64,000 bases of DNA from Methanobacterium veterum (GCF_000745485.1 NZ_JQJK01000009.1:372001-436000); one strand, 5' to 3'; counted from the first letter of the stretch, positions 37,733 to 46,680 are shown. The notes: generated from the letters alone by a model not told the origin. Numbers and translations: made by a program.

Positions 37733-38977
37733 TTATCTGGTTAAGATACTTTCGTCTGCGTCTTCAAGCGTATCACATCCCGTAAGTATCATAGCGCGCC
37801 GTAGATCCTCTTTTACATACTTAAAATACATATTCACAGCTACTTCTCCACCACCTATAGCTACCTGCGCGAGAGTCCTGCCAAGTAGGGCTATATCTGC
37901 CCCGAGGGCTATGATCTTGAGCACATCAAAACCGGTTCTTACTGCCCCATCTGCCATAATCTGGACTTTTCCTGAAATTTCCTTTGCAATATCTGGAAGC
38001 ACTTCTGCCACTCCTTGTCCTCCGTCCAGGACTCTGCCTCCATGATTAGATACATAGCATACCTTAGCGCCAGAATCTACAACTTTGTTTGCATCTTCAG
38101 TGGTCATAATACCCTTAAAAATCACTGGTTTTTCTGTACAGTCCACCAGTTCCTGAAGTTCACTTTCACTTTTCCGATAGACCATTTTATCAGAAGCTGC
38201 CCAGAACGTTGAACCTGCCCCTTCCAGGTCAATTCCTACTGCAACTACATTCATGTCTTCGGCTAACCTTATGAGCTGGATAAGCCGTTCCTGTGATTGA
38301 GGTTTAAGCATTGGAATTCCCAATCCTCCACTTTCTCCTATAACTTTGATTCCCAGATCATCAGGACTTGTTGGAGTATTTCCTACCATTCCAATGGATC
38401 CAAAAGCCCTTGCACCTCTTAAGAGGCCTCGATAAAATGCGTCCTCAGAAATTGCATCATTCATGCTAGATTTGACTCCCGAAAGACTGGCACCCATAAC
38501 TGGAGCTTTGATCTCTTTTCCAAAAATAGAAAGAGACATTTCTGGTTCATGATGGGCTTTGATCACGCGCATTTTAAGCTTGTATCTTTGAAGGGCATCG
38601 TAATTTGCTTCAAATGTTTTTCCCTGCCCTGCACCTCCCATGCCTATTGGGGCCCCGTATTTCTGCCCGACACATGTCCTGCCGGGTTTACCATCACAGG
38701 TAGGAAAAACACCGCAAACCCCTGTGAGCATCCTCCGCCCTACAGAGCGGTAATAGTTAAGGTCGTTAGTTCCTCCCTGTCCTTTATAAGCTTCCATTTT
38801 AATTGCAAATACATCATCACGTATCTGCTGCAGGTACTCTTTGGGCATTCCACAAACTGGGCAGCGCCAGGTATCTGGAATCTCATCCCAACTTGTATCT
38901 GGTTTTAAATTTGTAACAGAATCTCCACTGTCTTTATCATATACATAAACACTACAATACGTGCAGAGATATTTCAT
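37733..38977 (-). CDS. rubredoxin-domain FMN-dependent alpha-hydroxy acid oxidoreductase-like protein
   Basis: 414 residues. The first 50 form a rubredoxin: CTYC near residue 5 and CPVCG near residue 39. The rest is a TIM-barrel of the FMN-dependent lactate/glycolate oxidase family: GSIGMVGNTP, then VIFKGIMTTEDA, VSNHGGRVLDGGQG and ADGAVRTGFDVLKIIALGAD. A Cys-rich linker (GVCGVFPTCDGKPGRTC) suggests an extra metal site. The rubredoxin would carry electrons to or from FMN, suggesting an oxygen-independent reaction. It is the last gene of the operon that includes fumarate reductase and the aspartase-like enzyme. Substrate unknown. Confidence 0.8.
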   Translation of the reverse strand: MKYLCTYCSVYVYDKDSGDSVTNLKPDTSWDEIPDTWRCPVCGMPKEYLQQIRDDVFAIKMEAYKGQGGTNDLNYYRSVGRRMLTGVCGVFPTCDGKPGRTCVGQKYGAPIGMGGAGQGKTFEANYDALQRYKLKMRVIKAHHEPEMSLSIFGKEIKAPVMGASLSGVKSSMNDAISEDAFYRGLLRGARAFGSIGMVGNTPTSPDDLGIKVIGESGGLGIPMLKPQSQERLIQLIRLAEDMNVVAVGIDLEGAGSTFWAASDKMVYRKSESELQELVDCTEKPVIFKGIMTTEDANKVVDSGAKVCYVSNHGGRVLDGGQGVAEVLPDIAKEISGKVQIMADGAVRTGFDVLKIIALGADIALLGRTLAQVAIGGGEVAVNMYFKYVKEDLRRAMILTGCDTLEDADESILTR

Positions 38978-39009
38978 TTTAGCTCCCCTTCATAGCAGCG
39001 AGTTTAGGA

Positions 39010-40407
39010 CTATACTTCATTTTCTCGATAACGGTTTTTGGATATGGTTTCAAGATTAAACAACCTGTTTGCATCTTCTTCAGAGAGAATTCCCTTTGCA
39101 ATTACAAGATCCTTAATGGGCTGATTTGTTTTCGTGGATTCTTCAGCAAGTTCTGCAGCATGTAAATATCCAATTTTGGGTGAAAGAAGCGTTGCAAGGA
39201 TGGGGTTCATTCCAGCAACCATTTGTAACTGTTCTTCATTGACTTTGATACCTTCAACGCAGCTGGACTGGAAGACTGGAAGATAATTATTAAGCATAGA
39301 TGTTGATTCAAGTATATTGGAAGTCATAACGGGTGTCATAATATTCAGATCAAGCTGTCCTGCCTGAACTGCAAGTGAAACTGCTGTATCATTCCCTATA
39401 ATCTGGAATGAGATCATATTTAGACATTCTGCCATAACAGGATTAACTTTTCCGGGCATAATGGATGATCCTGGCTGGACAGGCGGTAAAACAATCTCAT
39501 TTAAGCCTGATGTAGGTCCTGATCCCATAAGGCGGAGGTCATTGGCTATCCGGATCAGTTCAAGTGCAAGTTCTCGCAGCGCCCCTGAAAATGCAGCCAT
39601 CTGAGAACGGCTTTGTAATGCCTCAAAACTGTCATTTGCAGGGATAAGTTTAAGGGAGGTTAGATCAGCCAGCTTTTTCACTACATTTTTTCTGTAAGAT
39701 GGTGGAGAATTCACTCCAGTTCCAGTTGCAGTGCCCCCTATTGCAACTTCAAGAAGATTATTCCTGCGTTCACGGATCCTTTCTGCAGCCCGTTTGATGG
39801 CACTGCCGTATGCAATGAATTCGTCTCCAATGGTGACAGGTACTGCATCCATAAGATGAGTCCGTCCAGATTTTGGAATATAAGAAATCTTTTTGCCTTT
39901 CTGTTTAAATGCATCTGCAAGGTTAAGCAGAACTATATTGAGGAGATCTGCCTCAAAAAGAACAGCAATATGGGATGCCGTGGGAAATGTGTCATTACTG
40001 GACTGCGATTGATTAACATGGTCATTAGGGCTTAAATAATCATATTCTCCTCTGTTTTTCCCTAAAATTTCCAGGGCACGGTTTGCAAGCACCTCATTAA
40101 TGTTCATATTGAATGATGTACCGGCTCCTGCCTGGAAGATATCAAGTGGGAACTGATCAGCAAGTTTTCCACTGATAATTTCATCTGCAGCTTTTACAAT
40201 GGCTTCTCCCCGCACGTTATCGAGGGTTCCAAGTTCCATGTTGGTGATGGCGGCCGCTTTTTTTACCAGTATGTATGCTTTAATTAATTCAGGACGCTCA
40301 TGTCTGCCGCTAACTGGAAAATTTTCCATGGCCCTAAGGGTTTGAATACCGTAATATGCATTATCATGGATTTCTCTTTCACCTATGGAATCTTTTTCCA
40401 GGCGCAT
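39010..40407 (-). CDS. aspA: aspartate ammonia-lyase or class II fumarase family enzyme
   Basis: 465 residues. Motifs: REIHDNAYYGIQTLRAMENF at the start, HVNQSQSSNDTFPTA, GRTHLMDAVPVTIG, and the signature GSSIMPGKVNPVMAE. The YYGIQTLRA.ENF start favours aspartase (aspartate to fumarate plus ammonia) over fumarase, but the two are hard to separate. The gene starts two bases after the stop of the fumarate-reductase B gene, so fumarate made here could be the substrate of the adjacent reductase. Confidence 0.85.
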   Translation of the reverse strand: MRLEKDSIGEREIHDNAYYGIQTLRAMENFPVSGRHERPELIKAYILVKKAAAITNMELGTLDNVRGEAIVKAADEIISGKLADQFPLDIFQAGAGTSFNMNINEVLANRALEILGKNRGEYDYLSPNDHVNQSQSSNDTFPTASHIAVLFEADLLNIVLLNLADAFKQKGKKISYIPKSGRTHLMDAVPVTIGDEFIAYGSAIKRAAERIRERRNNLLEVAIGGTATGTGVNSPPSYRKNVVKKLADLTSLKLIPANDSFEALQSRSQMAAFSGALRELALELIRIANDLRLMGSGPTSGLNEIVLPPVQPGSSIMPGKVNPVMAECLNMISFQIIGNDTAVSLAVQAGQLDLNIMTPVMTSNILESTSMLNNYLPVFQSSCVEGIKVNEEQLQMVAGMNPILATLLSPKIGYLHAAELAEESTKTNQPIKDLVIAKGILSEEDANRLFNLETISKNRYRENEV

Positions 40408-40409
40408 AA

Positions 40410-41183
40410 TCAGCCCTCCTGAAATTTTCCTTTATCTTCGAGCTCTTTCCTGGCTTTTGCAATTCCAATGGTTGGAGGCACTCCTTTAGGGCAAACTCTG
40501 GTGCAGTTTCCATAAAATTCACATGCCCACCACCCATTTGGAATATTTGCAAGTCCCAACCTTTCGATTCCATTTGATTCACGCGGATCAATATGAAACC
40601 TATAGAGCTTGGCAAGGGCAGCGGGACCTAAATATTCTGGATTTTTTCCATCCACTGGACATGCCCCGAAACATGCTGCACAGAGGATGCAGTTTGTGTA
40701 CAGTTCTAGTTCAGTTAGGGCATTAGGTTCCATAAGCCTTTCTTTTTCAGGAGCTGGATTTGCTGGTTTAAATACCGGCTCAATAAACTTGTAGTATTTG
40801 AAAAATGTACTCATGTCAACGATGAGATCTTTTATAACTGGTAAATGGGGAAGTGGTTCGATTAAAATCTCTTCTTCTGGATCCCATGGCACGTTTGTCT
40901 CTTCAATTGCATGGTACGAAATGAGATTTATTTTAAGTTCTCCTTTAAGGAGAGGCGTTAACTGTGTCCTGCATGCAAGCCGGGGAACTTTGTTAATGAG
41001 CATTGCACAGGTACCGCAAACTGCACCCCTGCATGAGTAATGGAATGCAAGAGAATCATCAAACTGCTTCTGGATTTGAAATAAAGCTTCCAATATGGTC
41101 ATACCAGATTTTGGCATGAATTCGAAGGTAGCATAGTGGGGAGAATCCAGTTTTTTATTGTACCTGTATACTTTTAATTTCAT
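40410..41183 (-). CDS. sdhB: fumarate reductase/succinate dehydrogenase iron-sulfur subunit
   Basis: 257 residues. The N-terminal [2Fe-2S] ferredoxin domain has CRGAVCGTC and a later Cys (PRLAC). The C-terminal part carries CILCAACFGACP and CEFYGNCTRVCPKG for the [4Fe-4S] and [3Fe-4S] clusters. It passes electrons between the flavoprotein and an acceptor or donor. It overlaps the A-subunit stop by one base (TAATG). At 257 residues it lacks the long C-terminal CCG extension of methanogen TfrB, so it is the bacterial-type soluble B subunit. No membrane-anchor subunits are in the operon. Confidence 0.88.
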   Translation of the reverse strand: MKLKVYRYNKKLDSPHYATFEFMPKSGMTILEALFQIQKQFDDSLAFHYSCRGAVCGTCAMLINKVPRLACRTQLTPLLKGELKINLISYHAIEETNVPWDPEEEILIEPLPHLPVIKDLIVDMSTFFKYYKFIEPVFKPANPAPEKERLMEPNALTELELYTNCILCAACFGACPVDGKNPEYLGPAALAKLYRFHIDPRESNGIERLGLANIPNGWWACEFYGNCTRVCPKGVPPTIGIAKARKELEDKGKFQEG

Positions 41184-43039
41184 TAATAAACACGCTCCTT
41201 TGGTTTAAACATGCCTAATTTAACGGGTTTATAAGAAATTTCCATTCTGCCATTGTGAAAGGATACAATAGTGTGCTTCAAAAAGTTATTATCATCGCGT
41301 AATGGGTAATCAGTCCGAGTATGGGAGCCGCGGCTTTCTTCTCTTTTAAGGGCACCAATTGCAACCACTTCAGCAAGCTGGAGCATACCTTCCAGTTCAA
41401 AAAATCGTATAAGCGCCTGATTTACGGCACGATCTTTATTATTAATTGAGACTTGAGAAATCTCATCCTGCATATTTTTAATTTCTAAAAGTCCCTCTTT
41501 CATGGTTTTACTGTCGCGAAATATGCCAAATTTATGGAACATTGTCTGTGTCATATCATCCATCAAGCTAAAGAGATGTTTTCCTTTATCTCTTTCAAGT
41601 ATCTGGTTAATTCGCGTATCAATTTCACGCATGGCAGATTTAACCGGCTCAAAATTGGGCTCGGGAATATTTTTAATATCTTCAATAATTTTATCTGCCG
41701 TCAGCCGTCCAAACACTACGGTTTCCAGAAGTGAATTTCCACCGAGCCGATTTGCACCATGAACACTAATACATGCGCATTCTCCTGCAGCGTAAAGCCC
41801 TAGAAGAGACGTTGCTCCGTTAATATCTACATCTATTCCTCCCATGGAATAGTGCTGCCCCGGCTGAACAGGTATTGGATCCTTAATGGGGTTTAGACCT
41901 GCAAAATCCATGGCAATCTGCCGTATTCCCGGTAATCTTTCCATAATGAGATTGGCACCAAGGTGCCTGAGGTCAAGGTGGAAGTAATCTCCATCATAAG
42001 CATTTCCTTCTGAAATTTCTTGAATCATAGCCCTTGCTACGACATCACGTGGAGCTAGATCTATTGAATTAGGAGCATAACGTTCCATGAAGCGCTCTCC
42101 ATTTTTATTAGTAATAATGCTCCCTTCACCACGAGCCGCTTCACTTATCAAAATGTTAGTTCCGTAGAGTGTTGTGGGATGAAATTGAACAAATTCCATA
42201 TCTTTAAGTTGTACTCCTGATTTGAGTGCAAGTGCCTGTCCATCTCCGGTGTTGATGAGGGCATTTGTTGATTTGTTGAATATCCTACCAAATCCTCCAG
42301 TTGCCAGGAGAACTGCCTTTGCAACAAATCCATGAACCTTTCCAGTCATGATTTCAATTGCAGTGCAGCCAATGCACCGCCCGCTGTCATGTACCAGTGA
42401 AGTAACAAAAAATTCTTCATAGACGGGTATGTTTCGCCATGTAACCTGTTCATATAGTGTATGGAGTACATTGTGTCCTGTACGATCTGCTGCATAGCAC
42501 GTCCTTGGAAACCCTGCACCCCCAAAAGGACGCTGGGCAATTTTTCCATTTTTCAGTCTGGACCACACGGTTCCCATATGTTCCAGTTCGATTACAGTTG
42601 CAGGAGCTTCACGGCACATGCGTGCAACTGCATCCTGATCTGCTAAATAGTCTGATCCTTTCACAGTATCATAAGCATGTGTTTCCCAGCTGTCAATGCT
42701 ATCTCCTTCACCATGGACATTACCAAGAGAAGCGTTCATTCCACCTTGGGCTGCAACAGAATGGGATCGAAGTGGATGGACCTTTGTAACCACAGCCACA
42801 TTAATCCCTGCATTTGAGGCCTGTAAAGATGCTCGAAGCCCTGTTAACCCCCCACCTATAATGAGTACATCATGACAATGAACAGTTTGCAAATTGTCAG
42901 TTTTGCTAGATTCTTTTATAATCTCCTTCATTTGAGATAGGGACGTATTATGCTTTTCTTTTAGTGGATGGCCTTCATAATGTGATTTTTCCAGTTTAGA
43001 AAAAGAGGATATTCCTTTTACAGAAGTTATAGTGTCCAA
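41183..43039 (-). CDS. sdhA: fumarate reductase/succinate dehydrogenase flavoprotein subunit
   Basis: 618 residues. After an unusual N-terminal extension of about 55 residues comes the FAD-binding VLIIGGGLTGLRASLQA, then LRSHSVAAQGGMNASLGN, where H93 matches the His that binds FAD covalently in quinone-linked enzymes. QFHPTTLYG, SEAARGEGS and HGANRLGGNSLLE hold active-site residues. It interconverts fumarate and succinate. Family knowledge suggests fumarate reduction for the incomplete reductive TCA branch in methanogens. Electron donor unknown, as quinones are not expected in this group. Confidence 0.9.
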   Translation of the reverse strand: MDTITSVKGISSFSKLEKSHYEGHPLKEKHNTSLSQMKEIIKESSKTDNLQTVHCHDVLIIGGGLTGLRASLQASNAGINVAVVTKVHPLRSHSVAAQGGMNASLGNVHGEGDSIDSWETHAYDTVKGSDYLADQDAVARMCREAPATVIELEHMGTVWSRLKNGKIAQRPFGGAGFPRTCYAADRTGHNVLHTLYEQVTWRNIPVYEEFFVTSLVHDSGRCIGCTAIEIMTGKVHGFVAKAVLLATGGFGRIFNKSTNALINTGDGQALALKSGVQLKDMEFVQFHPTTLYGTNILISEAARGEGSIITNKNGERFMERYAPNSIDLAPRDVVARAMIQEISEGNAYDGDYFHLDLRHLGANLIMERLPGIRQIAMDFAGLNPIKDPIPVQPGQHYSMGGIDVDINGATSLLGLYAAGECACISVHGANRLGGNSLLETVVFGRLTADKIIEDIKNIPEPNFEPVKSAMREIDTRINQILERDKGKHLFSLMDDMTQTMFHKFGIFRDSKTMKEGLLEIKNMQDEISQVSINNKDRAVNQALIRFFELEGMLQLAEVVAIGALKREESRGSHTRTDYPLRDDNNFLKHTIVSFHNGRMEISYKPVKLGMFKPKERVY

Positions 43040-43063
43040 GCAATCACCAGGATAATCCTGTAT

Positions 43064-43300
43064 TTACTTTTTAGCAGCTCCTTCTGTGCAGTAGTAAAAG
43101 TCATTTAATCCATAGTTTCTTTCAACGGGACACGTACCACAAAGACATCCTCTTTTTTCAAGATCACAATTGGTTTTCCCTCTTGAACAGAATATTCGTT
43201 CACTATTGTCTTTCATACACTCATTATGAGTTGGACATCCTGGACAAAGGCATAATTCTGCGTTTTCTCCTGTATCATCAACAATTTTTTCTTCTGCCAT
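43064..43300 (-). CDS. DUF2769 Cys-rich protein
   Basis: 78 residues, with at least eight Cys in CLCPGCPTHNEC, RIFCSRGKTNC, KRGCLCGTCPV and YYCTEGAAKK. This is the DUF2769 pattern; it presumably binds metal or iron-sulfur centres but the function is unknown. It is about 65% identical by eye to the last 70 residues of the next upstream gene product, indicating a duplication. It sits 24 bases ahead of the flavoprotein gene in the same operon. Confidence 0.75.
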   Translation of the reverse strand: MAEEKIVDDTGENAELCLCPGCPTHNECMKDNSERIFCSRGKTNCDLEKRGCLCGTCPVERNYGLNDFYYCTEGAAKK

Positions 43301-43336
43301 TTAATCACCTATTAATTTATAAAACAAATTGGAAAT

Positions 43337-44686
43337 CTACTTTTTAGCGGCCCCTTCATCGCAGTAGTAAAAGTCAGTTAATCCATACTGACTTTCAATG
43401 GGGCATTCACCGCAAAGGCAACCTTTTTTCTCAAGTTCACATTCAGTTTTCCCTCCAGCACAGAAAAGACGTTGATTTCTATTTCTCATGCATTCATTAA
43501 GGGTGGGACATCCGGGGCAAAGGCATTTGGCTGCATTTTCTTTAGTATATGGGACTATTATTTCTCCTTCTCCTTTTATTATGGAAGTGACTCTGTATAT
43601 GTTCCCACTGGAAGCCCTTGCAAATCCGTTTTCTTCACCATGTAAGTCTGTGAAGTATAATCCTCCCGGTCCGAAGGCTAATCCGCAGGGGCTTGCTGCC
43701 CCTTCGCCTATATATCTTACAAATTCATCGTAGGATTTAACTGCGGTAGCATCCTCATTAAGTTTCATTTTTACAATTTTTTTGCCTTTTATGGATTCAC
43801 CTTTTACATATGATCCGCCAAAAAGAGCTACAAATAGTTCATCTTCAAAATCAAAAGGAAATTCATCATTCTGCATAAATGCAAGCGCCGTAGGTCCATG
43901 AGTAAAATGCCACCAGAATAAGCTGTTTTCACGCATGCTCTTCGGCCAGCCGTAATTTTTTCCTGCTTTTACTTTTGCAATTCTGTCATCATAGGCAGGT
44001 CCGTTATCGGAAATATAAAGAGATTTATCACTTTTACGCCATGTAGCACCGAAAGGATTTCTGAAACCTTTAGCATACACTAAACTATCAGGATCAGGGT
44101 TATCTTCTGGAATACTGCCATCTAAATTCATCCTGAGAACTTTACCCCTTAGCTCGTTGTCATCCTGAGCAACTTCTGGGTGGACCATTCCTTCTCCAAG
44201 GTTTACATATAATTTACCGTCAAATCCAACAGTAACAGCTTGAATTTGATGCGCGGCTTTAATAGAGGGTATATTGTCCAGAAGTGTTTCTGCTGAATCT
44301 ATTTTCAGGCCATTTTTACTTTTGGTTCTTATTAATTTGTTTTTGGGTTCTCCATTCTCTTCATAGAGCATTGTTATGAATAGATCGCCAGTTTGGGGTT
44401 CAACGCAAATCCCAGTAACGCCTGATTCTCCTGTTCCTGGAAATTCATGATTTGCTTCATAATTTAACAGGTTTTCTGCATATGTATGAACTTTCCAATC
44501 ATTTGTTATGACTTTAATTTGTCCATAAAGTTCTGTAACATACAAAAGAGGTTTATTGGAGTCATCTGTTGGATTAGGGACAAATGCTAGATTAACAGGT
44601 AAATTTAATCCTGAAACCATCAATTCTATTTTAAACCTTGGAAATACCCACCATCTTTTTTCTATATCGTTATTCATAAAACTCAC
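43337..44686 (-). CDS. PQQ-type sugar dehydrogenase beta-propeller fused to DUF2769
   Basis: 449 residues. Residues 1-370 form a six-bladed beta-propeller of the soluble glucose/aldose dehydrogenase family (VSGLNLPVNLAFVPNP, GTGESGVTGICVEP, FRNPFGATWRKSDKSLYISD, KNYGWPKSMREN, SPCGLAFGPGGLYFTD). The C-terminal 70 residues are a DUF2769 Cys cluster (CLCPGCPTLNEC...CLCGECPI...YYCDEGAAKK). No signal peptide is visible although bacterial relatives are periplasmic. Methanogens are not known to make PQQ, so the propeller may bind another ligand. It is the first gene of the six-gene operon; GGTGAG precedes ATG. Confidence 0.75.
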   Translation of the reverse strand: MSFMNNDIEKRWWVFPRFKIELMVSGLNLPVNLAFVPNPTDDSNKPLLYVTELYGQIKVITNDWKVHTYAENLLNYEANHEFPGTGESGVTGICVEPQTGDLFITMLYEENGEPKNKLIRTKSKNGLKIDSAETLLDNIPSIKAAHQIQAVTVGFDGKLYVNLGEGMVHPEVAQDDNELRGKVLRMNLDGSIPEDNPDPDSLVYAKGFRNPFGATWRKSDKSLYISDNGPAYDDRIAKVKAGKNYGWPKSMRENSLFWWHFTHGPTALAFMQNDEFPFDFEDELFVALFGGSYVKGESIKGKKIVKMKLNEDATAVKSYDEFVRYIGEGAASPCGLAFGPGGLYFTDLHGEENGFARASSGNIYRVTSIIKGEGEIIVPYTKENAAKCLCPGCPTLNECMRNRNQRLFCAGGKTECELEKKGCLCGECPIESQYGLTDFYYCDEGAAKK

Positions 44687-44710
44687 CAGTTAATATCTAA
44701 TTTATCTTTA

Positions 44711-44731
44711 ATAATAAATATAAATTTATAA
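44711..44731 (-). promoter_or_regulatory. probable promoter of the six-gene redox operon
   Basis: On the minus strand TATAAATTTATATTTATT lies 25-45 bases upstream of the first start at 44686 and is a good TATA-box candidate. No other promoter-like stretch is seen in the short gaps within the operon. Confidence 0.45.
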
Positions 44732-44993
44732 GTATTACATTTGATAAAAATATTTTTTTCAAAAATCAGTTTAAAAAGGGGATAAAATAGTTTTAGGGGA
44801 TTTTAATTTAGAGATAATTTTAAAAAATTATTAGGGGCTTATAAACATTAATTGGTGTGTTTAATGGGGGTATAATACTAAAATGGAAATTGTCAATGTG
44901 ATGGGAAGTTATTGTAAATTTTAAGTTTTAAATAAGAACCAGTTAATTGTAAATTAATTTAATTAAAAATAATATGTATAAAAAGGGGAGAGT

Positions 44994-45017
44994 GGGGTAA
45001 ATAAAAAATTATACCCC
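44994..45017 (-). terminator. hairpin after the 100-aa secreted protein gene
   Basis: GGGGTA (44994-44999) pairs with TACCCC (45012-45017), just beyond the stop at 45032 on the minus strand. A matching GGGGTAC/GTACCCC hairpin lies after the paralogue at 45854. Both genes thus share promoter, coding and 3' structures. Confidence 0.5.
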
Positions 45018-45031
45018 CTATTATGTTGATT

Positions 45032-45334
45032 TTATCTGCGGAAATAACCTCTTCTCCAAACAGTTGCGATCCATCTGTGATGTCCTATATATCTGGCTGT
45101 AACCCTAAACATAGGTGTATGGTATCTGTGTCGAATCCTGTTAACTGCAAATGGTGAAGCTACAACGAATCTCCTAAATACAACCCAATGGCCATAATAA
45201 TAAGTTCCATGGCCTCCATGGCCGTATGTGGCTGAGCCTCGTGCAGTTTGTGTAACGGGTTGTGCTGATGCTGCACTTGAAAGTCCTACTGTCGCTATAA
45301 AAATCAGCAGAAGAACAGCTAGTTCTTTTTTCAT
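45032..45334 (-). CDS. small secreted basic protein, copy 1
   Basis: 100 residues. A signal peptide is clear (MKKELAVLLLIFIATVGLSS, cleavage probably after ASA near residue 24). The mature part is about 75 residues, rich in Arg, His and Tyr (VVFRRFVVASP, NRIRHRYH, ARYIGHHRWIATVWRR), strongly cationic and with no Cys. GGAGGTG precedes the start. Export and high charge suggest binding to the cell surface, nucleic acid or anionic polymer, but the role is unknown. Its upstream region carries the promoter block shared by the micro-peptide genes at 46681-48982. Confidence 0.75.
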   Translation of the reverse strand: MKKELAVLLLIFIATVGLSSAASAQPVTQTARGSATYGHGGHGTYYYGHWVVFRRFVVASPFAVNRIRHRYHTPMFRVTARYIGHHRWIATVWRRGYFRR

Positions 45335-45409
45335 ATATTACACCTCCACGTGTATATAATTAACACGGATTTTTTAAGTCTGTGTTGTGATGATACTATA
45401 TCAACTATG

Positions 45410-45435
45410 TAATAAAAAAGTTTCTATTAGTATTA
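45410..45435 (-). promoter_or_regulatory. shared promoter block, site 1
   Basis: Minus strand: TAATACTAATAGAAA, two bases, then TTTTTTATTA and CATAGTT. Almost the same block occurs at 46304, 47464, 48398 and 49069. It is followed by a hairpin (AACACGGA/TCTGTGTT, 45362-45386) and then the GGAGGTG site of the 100-aa gene. Confidence 0.65.
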
Positions 45436-45853
45436 ATAAGGTAATTTGAATGAAAAATGTTTAGTAATGATTTGCTGATTTTGAAAAAATAAAGGAAAAA
45501 AATATCAGAAAAATCATATTATTTAAATAATGAATACCTATTTTGTGAAATAAACAATTGGCCTAAAAATAATAAGTAATTGGTTACTTTTTGAAAAATA
45601 GAGATTGAATTAATGGAAAAAAATAGTAATTTAATAGATTTTGACTTTTGAAGGTGCAAAGCTGTTAATTAAAGAGTAATTCTAGTTTTAGACAGTAATT
45701 TTATTAAGATATGTATATCTAATTGAAATATAAGAACTCAGTTAATTTGTAAGTATATTTTCTTATACGTTAAAAAGTGCAGAGGGTATCTTTAATAAAA
45801 TTATTTTTTAAAATTAGTATTTTAATTGAAAAACAAACCATATATTATATGCA
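45435..45853. other. gene-free AT-rich stretch
   Basis: No coding frame on either strand and no notable hairpin. It separates the promoter of copy 1 from the end of copy 2. Confidence 0.3.
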
Positions 45854-45874
45854 GGGGTACGAAACTGGTACCCC
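45854..45874 (-). terminator. hairpin after the 111-aa secreted protein gene
   Basis: Perfect GGGGTAC (45854-45860) with GTACCCC (45868-45874), 22 bases beyond the stop at 45896 on the minus strand. Counterpart of the hairpin at 44994. Confidence 0.5.
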
Positions 45875-45895
45875 ATTAATCCCTCAATTGGATAT

Positions 45896-46231
45896 TTATC
45901 TGCGTATTACTGGGCCACGTATTGTACCTCGGTAGTATGGGCCGTAAGTTCTTCTCCATACAGTTGCAACCCATCTATGGTTGCCTATATATGTAGCTCT
46001 AACTCTGTAGATAGGTGGCGGAAATATGTGTCTAATCCTTGTAAGGCTGAGTGGGGAATATATAACGAATCTTCTAATTATAGTCCAATGCCAAAAAGAA
46101 GCTCCATGGCCTCCTTGGCCATATGTGGTTGGTCCGTGTGCAGTTGTAGCTATTGGTTGAGCTGATGCTGCACTTGAAAGTCCTACTGTTGCTATAAAGA
46201 TCAGTAGGAGAACGCTTAGTTCTTTTTTCAT
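45896..46231 (-). CDS. small secreted basic protein, copy 2
   Basis: 111 residues and a paralogue of the 100-aa protein. The signal peptide is nearly identical (MKKELSVLLLIFIATVGLSS then AASAQP), and IRHIFPPPIYRVRATYIGNH matches IRHRYHTPMFRVTARYIGHH. The C-terminus is longer and still Arg-rich (RRTYGPYYRGTIRGPVIRR). GGAGGTA precedes ATG. It has the same promoter block, leader hairpin and 3' hairpin as copy 1, so the whole unit was duplicated. Function unknown. Confidence 0.75.
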   Translation of the reverse strand: MKKELSVLLLIFIATVGLSSAASAQPIATTAHGPTTYGQGGHGASFWHWTIIRRFVIYSPLSLTRIRHIFPPPIYRVRATYIGNHRWVATVWRRTYGPYYRGTIRGPVIRR

Positions 46232-46303
46232 ATATTATACCTCCACTTGTGTATATTTAAACACAGATTTTATACCTGTGTTACGGGTGTTATGTTGATT
46301 ATG

Positions 46304-46329
46304 TAATAAAAAAGTTTCTATTAGTATTA
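46304..46329 (-). promoter_or_regulatory. shared promoter block, site 2
   Basis: Minus strand: TAATACTAATAGAAA, two bases, TTTTTTATTA then CATAATCAACAT. Its leader hairpin is AACACAG (46260-46266) with CTGTGTT (46276-46282), ahead of the GGAGGTA of the 111-aa gene. Confidence 0.65.
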
Positions 46330-46513
46330 AATCATAAATTAACTTAAAAACGTTGAGTATTAATCATTTTTAAGGTTGTATAAAAGGCTAGAAATGTTAT
46401 AATATTATCTAAAACTTAATTTTATTTATAAAATTAACAATCAATTTAAAACAGTAAGGGAACTTCTATTTGAAAATAAAAAGTAAATGGGGAAAATTTA
46501 AATCCCATGATAT
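46330..46513. other. gene-free spacer between copy 2 and the peptide array
   Basis: AT-rich, no gene seen. It ends at the array's terminal hairpin. Confidence 0.3.
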
Positions 46514-46539
46514 TAGTTAAAACCATTAAGGTTTAACTA
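46514..46539 (-). terminator. terminal hairpin of the peptide array
   Basis: TAGTTAAAACC (46514-46524) pairs with GGTTTAACTA (46530-46539). A matching hairpin at 47223-47247 reads TAGCTAAAACC/GGTTTAGCTA, with a compensating T-A to C-G change, and a degenerate version lies at 46978-47003. They fall after peptide genes 1, 4 and 3 respectively. Confidence 0.55.
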
Positions 46540-46680
46540 GTATTTTAAGCATTTTTTGATTTTAGTGTATAAATTGTGCTTATACTAGTGATTAAGACCA
46601 TTTAAAGCTAATATGTAGAAAAGAGTTTTGAGAGTTTAGAACAATAAGGGGTTAAGTTAGTAATAGAGAGATTGGGTAGC

